Source of the DNA: Chloroflexota bacterium
Lineage (GTDB): Bacteria; Chloroflexota; Anaerolineae; Anaerolineales; Villigracilaceae
Reading direction: 5' to 3'
Assembly: GCA_016191845.1 (NCBI GenBank)
Contig: JACPVF010000009.1
Span: forward strand, 62,001-126,000
DNA length: 64,000 nucleotides
Positions within the stretch are counted from its first letter, which is position 1, and each line of letters begins with the position of its first letter. A program made the position numbers and the translations under genes. Below are positions 40,747 through 50,570 of this stretch, piece by piece. Below the pieces are notes generated by a model. The model was not told the origin of the DNA. It saw nothing but the letters and a program-made list of their open reading frames with translations, and did no database searches.

Positions 40747-41556
40747 TCAACGTGCCGCGCCAAACTTCCAACTCGAGAGGATGTTCTGTCCGTCGCTGGA
40801 GAAGACGAAATCCACGAATTGCTGGGCCAGGTCGGCGTTGGGGGACTGGGTCAACGCTGCGATGGTGAATTCCGCCAGGACGTTGGCATCGTCGGGGATG
40901 GGTAAGGTGACCAGGCTGGGCGCGGTAATCAAGTCTGAAAAGTACACAATGCCCGCATCTGCCTCACCCGATTTCACCCTGTCCACAACCAGGCGGACGT
41001 TCTCTTCGTTGAAGGCCGCGTTGGTGATGATTTTCTGGTTGAACCCGTCGCCATACGTGGCATTCAGATTCTTGAGCATGATGCGGGTGTACTTTCCCGC
41101 AGGATCCGTCTCGGCGGGCAGGGACAACTTGAGGCCAGGCGCGGCCAACTCATCGATGGACTGGATGTTTGCAGGGTTCCCAGGCGGCAGGATCACCACC
41201 ATTTTGTCGGTGACAAAGGCCCGCTGCACAGCATTCTTATTTACCATCAACGCGGCCACCAGGGCGGTCATCTCGCGGACGCTGGCCGAGGCAAACACGT
41301 CGGCTCCGCCGCTTTGGATGATCTGATTGCGCAGGGTCTGTGTGCCGCCGAATTGGAATTTGACCGTCACACCCGGGTTGGCCTCCTCGAAGCGGGGGCC
41401 GATCTCGGTGAAGGCCTCGGTCAACGCGCTGTCGGCGAAGACTGTCAGCGTGCGCGGCTGGACCGTGGCGGTGGCTGTCGGCGCGGGCGTGGAGGCAGGG
41501 GTGCATCCCACCATAAGGATGGACAGCGCAAACAGAACCGATAAAATTTTCTTCAT
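40747..41556 (-). CDS. modA: Molybdate-type substrate-binding lipoprotein (ModA, copy 2)
   Basis: A 269-aa paralogue of copy 1. It has lipobox LMVGC and the core RTLTVFADSALTEAFTEIG, FQFGGTQTLRNQIIQSGGADVFASAS, LPAETDPAGKYTRIML and EADAGIVYFSDLI. The first serine-containing contact differs: AAASLKD in copy 1 is ADSALTE here, so oxyanion preference (molybdate or tungstate) may differ (inference). Its ATG overlaps the padR stop (ATGA). It was probably produced by tandem duplication. Confidence 0.88.
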   Translation of the reverse strand: MKKILSVLFALSILMVGCTPASTPAPTATATVQPRTLTVFADSALTEAFTEIGPRFEEANPGVTVKFQFGGTQTLRNQIIQSGGADVFASASVREMTALVAALMVNKNAVQRAFVTDKMVVILPPGNPANIQSIDELAAPGLKLSLPAETDPAGKYTRIMLKNLNATYGDGFNQKIITNAAFNEENVRLVVDRVKSGEADAGIVYFSDLITAPSLVTLPIPDDANVLAEFTIAALTQSPNADLAQQFVDFVFSSDGQNILSSWKFGAAR

Positions 41557-42092
41557 GCAGGGACCTCGATTTGAAATTTGGTTTTGATCTCATCCAGCCA
41601 TTTGCAGATGAGATGTATTTGACGCAGGCGCAAGTCCAGGCTGAGGCGGTTGTACTCCTGCTCGGGCGGCAGGTGCGCTAACAGGTCGGTGAGGCGTTGG
41701 ATGCTGGCCTGCACCTGGTCGAATTGTGCGATGTAGATATCCGCCATCTTTTCGGGTTCGTTTTTCTGGGCGAAGTACAGTCGTGTGAGGAATTCCAGGC
41801 GGATCGAACGCGCGTTGCTGGCCGCGCCGCCATCCAGCCATTCCTGAAAGCGGCGGCGCCCCTGGGAGGTAAGTTGCAGCTTCTGGCGGGCGGGCAGCTT
41901 GTCCTGTTCCACCGTGTGCGATTTGATGTCCCCGCGCGCTTCGAGGCGTTTGAGGATGGCATAGGCCTGGCTCTGGCTCAAGTGCCATACATGACCCAGA
42001 TCTGTGACCAGGCGTTGGTGCAGGTCGTAGCCGTGGCTTGGGCCTTCGGCCAGCAATCCCAACAATGCAAATTCAGGAGAGAGGTTGCTCAT
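41553..42092 (-). CDS. PadR family transcriptional regulator
   Basis: A 179-aa winged-helix repressor. The PadR domain is visible as FALLGLLAEGPSHGYDLHQRL, HLSQSQAYAILKRLEARGDI and the wing KLQLTSQGRRRFQEWL. The C-terminal half is helical, as in the Vir_act_alpha_C type. It heads the mod operon, and a perfect 9-bp inverted repeat lies just upstream. This replaces the usual ModE-type control, so it may respond to molybdate status or another ligand (inference). Confidence 0.9.
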   Translation of the reverse strand: MSNLSPEFALLGLLAEGPSHGYDLHQRLVTDLGHVWHLSQSQAYAILKRLEARGDIKSHTVEQDKLPARQKLQLTSQGRRRFQEWLDGGAASNARSIRLEFLTRLYFAQKNEPEKMADIYIAQFDQVQASIQRLTDLLAHLPPEQEYNRLSLDLRLRQIHLICKWLDEIKTKFQIEVPA

Positions 42093-42105
42093 CGGAATAG
42101 CCTCA

Positions 42106-42128
42106 ATATACTCACCCGATGAGTATAT
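42106..42128. promoter_or_regulatory. Palindromic operator of the PadR-mod operon
   Basis: Arms ATATACTCA (42106-42114) and TGAGTATAT (42120-42128) with a 5-nt centre, 14 nt upstream of the padR start. Symmetry and position fit autoregulation. It lies about 50 nt upstream of the divergent methyltransferase promoter. Confidence 0.85.
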
Positions 42129-42157
42129 CAGCCTCCGCTGCAGGCAGCAAGCCCTTT

Positions 42158-42186
42158 TTGCCCGCCTGCTTGTTTTTGACTATAAT
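42158..42186 (+). promoter_or_regulatory. Promoter of the homocysteine methyltransferase gene (leaderless start)
   Basis: TTGCCC, a 17-nt spacer and TATAAT (42181-42186), then 6 nt to the ATG at 42193. The expected transcription start coincides with the start codon and no Shine-Dalgarno exists. Confidence 0.7.
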
Positions 42187-42192
42187 GCCTGT

Positions 42193-43086
42193 ATGGATTT
42201 TCTCACCCGACTTGCCCAACCCACCCCGATCCTGCTCGATGGCGCGACAGGCACCGAACTGCACCGCCGCGGCGTGGATACGGGTCTCCCGCTCTGGTCT
42301 GCCAATGCCCTTCTCAGTGACGAAGGCGCGCGTGTGCTCAAGGAGATTCATCTCGACTATCTGCGCGCAGGCGCGGAGATTCTCACCACCAATACCTTCC
42401 GCACCCATCGCCGCGCCCTGGCTCCTGCAGGCTACGCCGACCGCACCCTCGATCTGACCCGCCGCGCCGTGGAGATTGCCCGCGAGGCGATCCGCGAGTT
42501 CGGTTCGCCCGAGCCGCGTTTCGTGGCGGGCTCCATTTCCACGCTGGAAGATTGTTACCAGCCCATGCTTGTCCCACCCGATGACCAGCTGCGAGCCGAA
42601 CATAGCGAGCGGGTCCATCACCTGGTCGAGTGCGGCGTGGACCTGATCCTGATCGAGACCATGAACACCATCCGTGAGGCGGTCATCGCCGCCAAACTGG
42701 CGATGGTCACAGGCACGCCCGTCGTCGTCAGCTTTGTGTGCGACCCAATGGGCAATATCCTCTCGGGAGAAAGCCTGACCGATGCGGCGCGCGAATTGCT
42801 GCCACTGGGTATCGCAGCGATCGGTGTCAATTGCGGGCCGACGCCCTACCTGTCCGCGCCGTTGGAGGAATTGCGTGCAGCCTGTCCACCCAACTTCCCG
42901 TTGATCGCCTATGGCAATATCGGCTATGCGGATGAAAAGGTTGGTTGGGTTAACACCGACGCGGAGGCTCCCGAGATCTATTGCCGGCATGCTTCGCATT
43001 GGCCCGCCAAGATCGTAGGCGGTTGCTGCGGAACCACGCCTGCACACATCCAACAACTTCAATCTGCCTTGCTCTCATCTTTTTGA
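42193..43086 (+). CDS. Homocysteine S-methyltransferase family protein
   Basis: A 297-aa TIM-barrel methyltransferase. PILLDGATGTELHRRG, TTNTFRTHRRAL, AGSISTLEDCY, LIETMNTIREA and IGVNCGP are family blocks. The zinc ligands are Cys in GVNCGP and the double Cys in VGGCCGTTPAHI, all present. It probably methylates homocysteine or a related thiol or selenol from S-methylmethionine or another donor. The true start is MDFLTRLAQ, directly after the promoter; the open frame extends upstream through the operator and is not coding. moeA-PBP follows 6 nt after the stop. Confidence 0.9.
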   Translation: MDFLTRLAQPTPILLDGATGTELHRRGVDTGLPLWSANALLSDEGARVLKEIHLDYLRAGAEILTTNTFRTHRRALAPAGYADRTLDLTRRAVEIAREAIREFGSPEPRFVAGSISTLEDCYQPMLVPPDDQLRAEHSERVHHLVECGVDLILIETMNTIREAVIAAKLAMVTGTPVVVSFVCDPMGNILSGESLTDAARELLPLGIAAIGVNCGPTPYLSAPLEELRAACPPNFPLIAYGNIGYADEKVGWVNTDAEAPEIYCRHASHWPAKIVGGCCGTTPAHIQQLQSALLSSF

Positions 43087-43092
43087 GTCGCT

Positions 43093-45060
43093 ATGTCCGT
43101 TTACCTCCACGATATCCCGCTCGCTCAGGCCCAGGCGCGTTTCCGACAAGCTCTAGAGGAGGCGGGACTCTGGCGCGTGCTTGGCGCGGAAATCCTTCCC
43201 CTGGACGAGGATCTGCTCGACCGCGTGCTGGCGGACCCTGTATGGGCAAAGGTCTCTTCACCGAATTACCATGCCTCAGCCATGGATGGCTTTGCCGTAT
43301 GCGCCAAAGACACCGAAGGTGCGGGACCCTCGGACCCGATCACGCTGCAGGTCGGACCCTCATCAGCCCGTTACCTTGATACGGGCGATGCCCTGCCCGC
43401 CGAGTTTGATTCCGTCATCCCCATCGAGAACGTCGAGGCGCTGGACGATGCGGGCCGAGCCACTGAATCGATTCGCAAGCCCGCTTTCGTCCGCATCCGC
43501 GCAGCCGTAGCTCCGTGGAGTCATGTCCGCCCGTTGGGCGAGGATATCATTGCCACGCAACTCGTCCTGCCTGCAGGGCATGTGCTGCGCCCCGCCGACC
43601 TGGGTGCAATTGCTGCTTCAGGCCATACTGAAGTGAAAGTGGCGCGCAGGCCGCGTGTGGCCATCCTGCCGACGGGCAGTGAGTTGGTCCCGCTCGGCAG
43701 CGAGTTGAGGCCGGGCGACATCCTCGAGTACAACTCGCTGGTCCTGGCGGCGCAGGTCAAAGCCACGGGTGCGCAACCGACCCGTTACCCGATCACCATC
43801 GATAACTTCGATTTGATTTGTGAACGTGTGAAGGAAGCCGCCCAGGAGCATGACCTGATCCTGTTGAACGCAGGGTCCTCGGCGGGTGCGGAGGATTTCT
43901 CTGCCAAGGTGGTGGAGACGCTTGGAACGCTGTATGTGCATGGCGTGGCTGTGCGACCCGGGCATCCTGTCATTTTGGGGACGGTGACGCGCGGCGATTC
44001 ATCCGTCGTTCCCATTATCGGTGTGCCTGGTTATCCCGTCTCGGCCGCGTTGACGGTGGATATCTTTGTCGAGCCGATCCTGGCCCAATGGCGGGGGCGC
44101 CGTCCACTGGCGCTGTACGAGGAACAGGCTACGCTCACGCGCAAGATCGTCTCACCGCCCGGTGACGATGATTACGTGCGCGTGGCAGTGGGGCGGGTGG
44201 GACAGAAATTACTGGCTGCGCCTCTTTCGCGCGGTGCAGGAGTCATCACTTCATTGGTCCGCGCAGATGGGCTGGTGGTGATCCCCCGCGGCGAACAAGG
44301 CGCGGAGGCGGGCCAGCCTGTGCATGTGCGCCTGTACCGCACGCCCTCCGAGTTGGACCGTACCATTTTCTGCATCGGCTCCCATGATGTGATCCTTGAT
44401 CTGTTGGCTCAATACCTGTCCAACCATGACCGCCGCTTTGTCTCGGCCAATGTCGGCTCGCAAGGCGGACTGGTGGCCTTGCGGCGCGGCGAGGCCCATC
44501 TGGCGGGATCCCATCTGCTCGATCCCGAAACGGGTGAGTACAACGTGTCTTATCTCAAACAATACCTGCCTGATATACCTGTCAAACTGGTGACGCTGGT
44601 GGGCCGCGAGCAGGGCTTGCTGGTGAGGCGGGGTAACCCGAAGGGCATCAAAGGCCTGGGTGACCTGACCCGCCCCGAGGTCCAGTTTGTGAACCGCCAG
44701 CGGGGGGCGGGCACGCGCATCCTGTTGGATTATCATCTGAACAGATTGGGGATAGTCGCCGAAACCGTCCTCGGCTACAATCAAGAAGAATATACCCATC
44801 TGGGTGTGGCGGCGGCGGTAGCCTCGGGCCGCGCGGATTGCGGCCTGGGTATTCCCGCCGCAGCGCAGGCTCTCGACTTGGATTTTGTGCCGCTATTCAA
44901 CGAGCGATACGACCTGGTCATTCCAACCGCCTACGCTGAAAGTGATCTACTTGCACCCCTTTTTGCGGTGCTGGCCGACCCGGCCTTTCGACAATCGGTG
45001 GCGGCCTTGCCAGGTTATGATGTTACCCGCATGGGAAATTTAGTTTTGGAGGCTTTATGA
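43093..45060 (+). CDS. moeA: MoeA fused to a periplasmic-binding-protein-like (LysR substrate-type) domain
   Basis: A 655-aa two-domain protein. Residues 1-410 are MoeA (HASAMDGFAV, DTGDALPAEFDSVIPIEN, LPAGHVLRPADLGAIAASG, LPTGSELVPLG, GVPGYPVSAAL). Residues about 415-655 match the PBP-like domain found fused to some MoeA proteins (IGSHDVILDLL, GSQGGLVALRRGEAHLAG, FVNRQRGAGTRILLDYHL, AAAVASGRADCGLG). No signal peptide is present, so the binding domain is cytosolic and may sense molybdate or a molybdopterin ligand (inference). Its stop overlaps the response regulator start. Confidence 0.92.
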   Translation: MSVYLHDIPLAQAQARFRQALEEAGLWRVLGAEILPLDEDLLDRVLADPVWAKVSSPNYHASAMDGFAVCAKDTEGAGPSDPITLQVGPSSARYLDTGDALPAEFDSVIPIENVEALDDAGRATESIRKPAFVRIRAAVAPWSHVRPLGEDIIATQLVLPAGHVLRPADLGAIAASGHTEVKVARRPRVAILPTGSELVPLGSELRPGDILEYNSLVLAAQVKATGAQPTRYPITIDNFDLICERVKEAAQEHDLILLNAGSSAGAEDFSAKVVETLGTLYVHGVAVRPGHPVILGTVTRGDSSVVPIIGVPGYPVSAALTVDIFVEPILAQWRGRRPLALYEEQATLTRKIVSPPGDDDYVRVAVGRVGQKLLAAPLSRGAGVITSLVRADGLVVIPRGEQGAEAGQPVHVRLYRTPSELDRTIFCIGSHDVILDLLAQYLSNHDRRFVSANVGSQGGLVALRRGEAHLAGSHLLDPETGEYNVSYLKQYLPDIPVKLVTLVGREQGLLVRRGNPKGIKGLGDLTRPEVQFVNRQRGAGTRILLDYHLNRLGIVAETVLGYNQEEYTHLGVAAAVASGRADCGLGIPAAAQALDLDFVPLFNERYDLVIPTAYAESDLLAPLFAVLADPAFRQSVAALPGYDVTRMGNLVLEAL

Positions 45061-45422
45061 AGCAAGCACTTGTTATTGATGATAATCGAAACACCGCCGA
45101 TGCCCTCCATCAAATGTTGAGCGTGTTGGGCGTGCCTGCGCGCACGGCGTATGGTTCCAGCCCTGCCATTGCGTTGTTAAAGAGCGGCGCCCCTGGGATC
45201 ATTTTGCTGGACATCAACATGCCCGGTGTGGACGGGACCGAGATCCTGTCCTACGTCAAACGCGAACCGCGCCTTTCGGCAGTACCCGTCATCGTCATCA
45301 CCTCCGATGACCAACCCGAGACCCGTCAGCGGGTGTTGAAGGGCGGGGCGTTGACCATTTTGATCAAGCCCGTCACCATCGATGCACTGGAAGGTGCGTT
45401 GAGGAAAGCTGGTATCCTATAA
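45057..45422 (+). CDS. Single-domain response regulator
   Basis: A 121-aa receiver domain with no output domain. The acidic pair is in VIDDNRN, the phospho-acceptor Asp is in LLDINMPG, Thr/Ser in IVITSDD and the invariant Lys in ILIKPVT. It overlaps the MoeA-PBP stop by 4 nt (ATGA). No histidine kinase is adjacent. It could relay to an HD-GYP or other partner elsewhere. It ends in a strong terminator. Confidence 0.9.
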   Translation: MKQALVIDDNRNTADALHQMLSVLGVPARTAYGSSPAIALLKSGAPGIILLDINMPGVDGTEILSYVKREPRLSAVPVIVITSDDQPETRQRVLKGGALTILIKPVTIDALEGALRKAGIL

Positions 45423-45427
45423 ACCCG

Positions 45428-45459
45428 AAGGCCGCTGGAGCGCTCCAGCGGCCTTTTTT
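45428..45459 (+). terminator. Terminator of the moeA-PBP/response regulator operon
   Basis: Perfect 13-bp-arm stem AGGCCGCTGGAGC/GCTCCAGCGGCCT followed by T6. The last T residues also form the start of the next promoter's -35 box. Confidence 0.95.
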
Positions 45460-45486
45460 GACATTCGGCATGGGGGATTGTATAAT
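45458..45486 (+). promoter_or_regulatory. Perfect consensus sigma70 promoter of the cytochrome c gene
   Basis: TTGACA (45458-45463), a 17-nt spacer and TATAAT (45481-45486): every consensus position is met. The -35 box shares two T with the terminator T-run. The leader of about 30 nt contains a GA-rich Shine-Dalgarno (AGAGAGAG). Confidence 0.9.
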
Positions 45487-45521
45487 CCGCTCCTGCGTTC
45501 CAGTTTTCACAAGAGAGAGCC

Positions 45522-45935
45522 ATGCGAAACACGATTCTTCTGATTGTCCTTCTGACAGGCCTGCTTGCGGCTTGCAGCACATCGCAGTCCACTCAAAATG
45601 CTGATCCCTCTGTGGCAGTGACGGTCACCGTCCCGCCTGAATACTCAGGGTTGACGAATCCTCTTGGCGCGGATGCGGCTGAGGCGGGGGCAAAGGTCTT
45701 TGCCACCAATTGTGCTTCCTGTCATGGCGAAACGGGACATGGGGATGGCCCCGTGGCTACTTCCCTGACGCCCCGTCCCGCCAATCTGGCGAATTTACAG
45801 GCCACATCTTCGGACGATTACCTGTTCTGGCGCATCAGCACGGGCCGGTCGGGTACGGCCATGGTCGGCTGGAAGGGCATCCTTGCGGACGAACAGATCT
45901 GGCAGGTGGTCACCTTCCTGCGTACATTGAAATAG
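45522..45935 (+). CDS. Lipid-anchored cytochrome c
   Basis: A 137-aa exported c-type cytochrome. The lipobox LLAAC follows the signal peptide. The single heme site is CASCH, and the methionine sixth ligand is probably in GTAMVGWKG. The C-terminal helix (DEQIWQVVTFLRTLK) is typical of class I cytochromes. It is the first gene of the oxidase region and the likely electron donor to the caa3 oxidase (inference). Confidence 0.9.
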   Translation: MRNTILLIVLLTGLLAACSTSQSTQNADPSVAVTVTVPPEYSGLTNPLGADAAEAGAKVFATNCASCHGETGHGDGPVATSLTPRPANLANLQATSSDDYLFWRISTGRSGTAMVGWKGILADEQIWQVVTFLRTLK

Positions 45936-45971
45936 GCGGGTGGAAAACTTCCGTACGGCGGGCAGTGCGGG

Positions 45972-45977
45972 TATAAT
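45972..45977 (+). promoter_or_regulatory. -10 box of the peroxiredoxin gene
   Basis: TATAAT 30 nt upstream of the GTG start; the -35 (TTCCGT at 17-nt spacing) is poor. Confidence 0.5.
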
Positions 45978-46007
45978 GCGCTCCGACCAAAGCTCGAGGA
46001 GGAGCCT

Positions 46008-46466
46008 GTGCCCATTTCTGCTGGGATTCCCGCGCCCGATTTTGAACTCTTAGACGATCAGAACCAGACCCGACGTCTGGCCGATTTCCGCGGCCAACGC
46101 GTGGTGTTATATTTCTATCCCAAGGACGATACGCCTGGTTGCACCAAGGAAGCCTGTAATTTCCGCGACGATTACTCCGCCTACGAACAAGCAGGCATCA
46201 CCATCCTGGGTATCAGCCCCGATTCGGTCGAGTCGCACCAAAAGTTCAAGGCCAAGTTCCAACTGCCGTTTGCGTTGTTGGCGGACGAGGGTCACAAAGT
46301 CTGTGATGCTTATGAGACCTGGGGCCCCAAGAAATTCATGGGTAAGGCCTATGAGGGTGTGTTGCGGACGACCTTCCTGATCGGCCCAGATGGGATGATC
46401 GTGCGCGTCTTTGAGAACGTCCGCCCCGCTGAGCACAGCGTCGAAGTTCTGGCCGCCTTCCAGTAG
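46008..46466 (+). CDS. bcp: Thioredoxin-dependent peroxiredoxin (BCP type)
   Basis: A 152-aa cytoplasmic peroxidase. The peroxidatic Cys is in YPKDDTPGCTKEACNFRDD, with the second Cys five residues on, as in alpha-helical 2-Cys BCP/PrxQ enzymes. GISPDS and FLIGPDG are conserved. The start is GTG at 46008, given by GAGGAGGAG 4 nt upstream. It reduces H2O2 and organic peroxides, fitting its place between respiratory genes. Confidence 0.93.
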   Translation: MPISAGIPAPDFELLDDQNQTRRLADFRGQRVVLYFYPKDDTPGCTKEACNFRDDYSAYEQAGITILGISPDSVESHQKFKAKFQLPFALLADEGHKVCDAYETWGPKKFMGKAYEGVLRTTFLIGPDGMIVRVFENVRPAEHSVEVLAAFQ

Positions 46467-46516
46467 GGGGGATGTCGAAAGTCAAAAAATTGATATGATT
46501 TTTGTGCTCAAAAAAC

Positions 46517-46545
46517 GTGACAAATTGTCTAAAATTTGGTAAATT
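46517..46545 (+). promoter_or_regulatory. Promoter of the caa3 oxidase operon with a palindrome over the -35
   Basis: GTGACA, a 17-nt spacer and TAAATT, 85 nt before the ctaC ATG. An 11-bp palindrome GACAAATTGTC (46519-46529) overlaps the -35 box and could bind a regulator. Confidence 0.6.
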
Positions 46546-46629
46546 ACAGCCTGGTACGCGCAGCCCTGCGGGGGGACTGTCGCGGACGTTATTTTTCCGC
46601 TGTGGAACACATTTTTCAGGAGAGTGTGT

Positions 46630-47646
46630 ATGCGACACTATGTAATTGTTGGCATCCTGGTCATCGTCGCGGCCGTGGGCACGTACGCGGGCCTGCATGC
46701 GGTGGGTCTGATGCCCGTCGAGGCCAGCGCGCAAGCGGCCCCGATCGATTGGCTCTGGAACCTGGAAGTTATCACCATATCCTTTTTGTTCGCCCTGATC
46801 ATTGTACCGATGGTGTACAGCCTGGTCGTTTTTCGCAGGAAGAAGGGCGATAACACGGATGCCGAGCACATCGAAGGCAATACCACCCTCGAGATCGCCT
46901 GGACTATCATCCCGTTGATCGTCGTGGTCATTTTCGCATACCTGGGCGCGTATTCGCTTGGCGAAACCCGCCGCGTGGACCCGAACGCGATGGTCATCAA
47001 GGTGACGGGCTTCCAGTGGGGCTGGCAGTTCGAATATCCCGCCTATGGCGGATTCAAATCCGACAAGTTGTACCTGCCTGCCGACAAGCAGGTGGTGTTG
47101 CAATTACAGGCCCTGGATGTGATCCATTCGTTCTGGGTGCCTGAGTTCCGTGTGAAGCAGGACCTGGTGCCTGGCCGCATCACGGAATACCGCATCACGC
47201 CGAGCCTGATCGGGGAATACAAGGTGCGCTGCGCCGAGATCTGCGGCACGTCGCATGCTTATATGGAAGCGCCTGTGGTGGTGGTGGACCAGGCTGCGTT
47301 CGATACCTGGGCCAAGGACCAGCAGGTGGCTGCCGCCCAGGCGGAAGCCAATGCCACGCCCGAGCAGAAGGGCGAGAAGCTCTATCAGACCTACTGCAAG
47401 GCCTGCCACTCGATCAACGGCACGGCGGGGAACGGTCCCACCTGGTTGGGGTTGTTTGGCCACGAGGTGGAACTGGCCGACGGGACGTCTGTCACCGCGG
47501 ACGAAGCCTACCTGACGCAGTCCATCAAGGAGCCGCAATCGCAAGTGGTGCAGGGATACAGCCCGATGGCCTTTAATCCCGCCGCTGTGGGCATCGGCGA
47601 TGCTGAGATCGGTTACCTCATCGCGTATATCAAGACGCTGAAATAA
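46630..47646 (+). CDS. ctaC: Cytochrome c oxidase subunit II with fused cytochrome c (caa3 type)
   Basis: A 338-aa membrane protein. Two N-terminal transmembrane hairpin helices (about residues 5-25 and 48-70, a second pair to 110) are followed by the cupredoxin CuA domain: WGWQFEYP, VIHSFWVPEF, and the CuA site CAEICGTSHAYM. A C-terminal cytochrome c follows (CKACH heme site, Met in YSPMAF). CuA plus heme c defines a caa3-type oxidase accepting electrons from cytochrome c. The ATG at 46630 is supported by AGGAG; the GTG two codons earlier is inside that spacing. Confidence 0.95.
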   Translation: MRHYVIVGILVIVAAVGTYAGLHAVGLMPVEASAQAAPIDWLWNLEVITISFLFALIIVPMVYSLVVFRRKKGDNTDAEHIEGNTTLEIAWTIIPLIVVVIFAYLGAYSLGETRRVDPNAMVIKVTGFQWGWQFEYPAYGGFKSDKLYLPADKQVVLQLQALDVIHSFWVPEFRVKQDLVPGRITEYRITPSLIGEYKVRCAEICGTSHAYMEAPVVVVDQAAFDTWAKDQQVAAAQAEANATPEQKGEKLYQTYCKACHSINGTAGNGPTWLGLFGHEVELADGTSVTADEAYLTQSIKEPQSQVVQGYSPMAFNPAAVGIGDAEIGYLIAYIKTLK

Positions 47647-47662
47647 TCGTGGAGGAATCAAG

Positions 47663-49705
<2,043 letters not shown>

Positions 49706-49718
49706 AGGGTAGGGCTCG

Positions 49719-50486
49719 ATGACACACACACAAGACAAATCCACCGCCATGCGCCAGGGTGTACTGATCTTTGTTTACCTGGCCGTGTTGACGGTGCTGG
49801 AATATTTCATTGCGGTTGCCTTCGATGCCGTGCCCCTGCTGATCGTGGTGGCGCTGGTCAAGGCGGGGTTGGTGGTGTACTACTACATGCACATCTACCG
49901 CCTCAGTGAGGACGATGGTTCCGATCAGCATTCCCACGCCTACAAGACGGGCACGAACCGCATCGGTCTGTGGCTGTTCCTGCTCTCGGACGCCTTCGTC
50001 TTCGGCGGCCTGATGGTGGCGCGCGTCAACCTGTTGGGCATGACCCGCCCGCACCTGAATCAGCTCCTTGGCCTGGGTGTGACAGCCGTCCTGCTGATCT
50101 CGTCCTTCTTCATGAACCGTGGTGAGACCGCCATGTCGCATGGAGACCGCAAGGGCTTTCTGCTCAACACTTCCATCACCCTGGTGTTGGCGCTGGCCTT
50201 CCTTCTGGGCGTAGTGGCTGTGGAATGGCCGACTGCCGCCCACGAGGGTCTCACCCCCAGTTCAGGTACGGCGGGCGCCGTCTTCTACATGATGACGGGC
50301 ATGCACGCCTTCCATGTGTTGACGGGCGTCCTGTTCCTGATCATCATCCTCCGCAACGGCGCGCGCGGCGTGTACTCCGCCGAGAAGCATTGGGCTGTGG
50401 AGGCCGCCGCCGTCTACTGGCACTTCGTGGACGTGGTCTGGATCTTCTTCTATCCTGCGCTGTACCTGATCGGGAAGGTCCTGTAG
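49719..50486 (+). CDS. ctaE: Fused cytochrome c oxidase subunits IV and III
   Basis: A 255-aa membrane protein. The first about 65 residues are a bacterial subunit IV module (GVLIFVYLAVLTVLEYFIA, then KAGLVVYYYMHIYRL), normally a separate gene (ctaF). From about residue 78 the subunit III fold begins: IGLWLFLLSDAFVFGGL, LLGLGVTAVLLISSFFMN, TGMHAFHVLTGVLFL, and YWHFVDVVWIFFYPALYL. Both conserved parts appear complete, so it is a true fusion. GGGTAGGG lies upstream of the ATG. Confidence 0.9.
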   Translation: MTHTQDKSTAMRQGVLIFVYLAVLTVLEYFIAVAFDAVPLLIVVALVKAGLVVYYYMHIYRLSEDDGSDQHSHAYKTGTNRIGLWLFLLSDAFVFGGLMVARVNLLGMTRPHLNQLLGLGVTAVLLISSFFMNRGETAMSHGDRKGFLLNTSITLVLALAFLLGVVAVEWPTAAHEGLTPSSGTAGAVFYMMTGMHAFHVLTGVLFLIIILRNGARGVYSAEKHWAVEAAAVYWHFVDVVWIFFYPALYLIGKVL

Positions 50487-50527
50487 CAGGCCGCTTCGGT
50501 TCGATAACTGAAAGATGGTATGATGTC

Positions 50528-50558
50528 GGGGCGGCCAACAGGTCGCCCCGCTTTTTTC
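50528..50558 (+). terminator. Terminator between ctaE and sco
   Basis: Stem GGGGCG/CGCCCC with a 10-nt loop, followed by GCTTTTTT. A TATGAT box just upstream (50517-50522) means the stem could also be at the 5' end of a separate sco transcript. Confidence 0.75.
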
Positions 50559-50570
50559 GGAGGTCATTGC

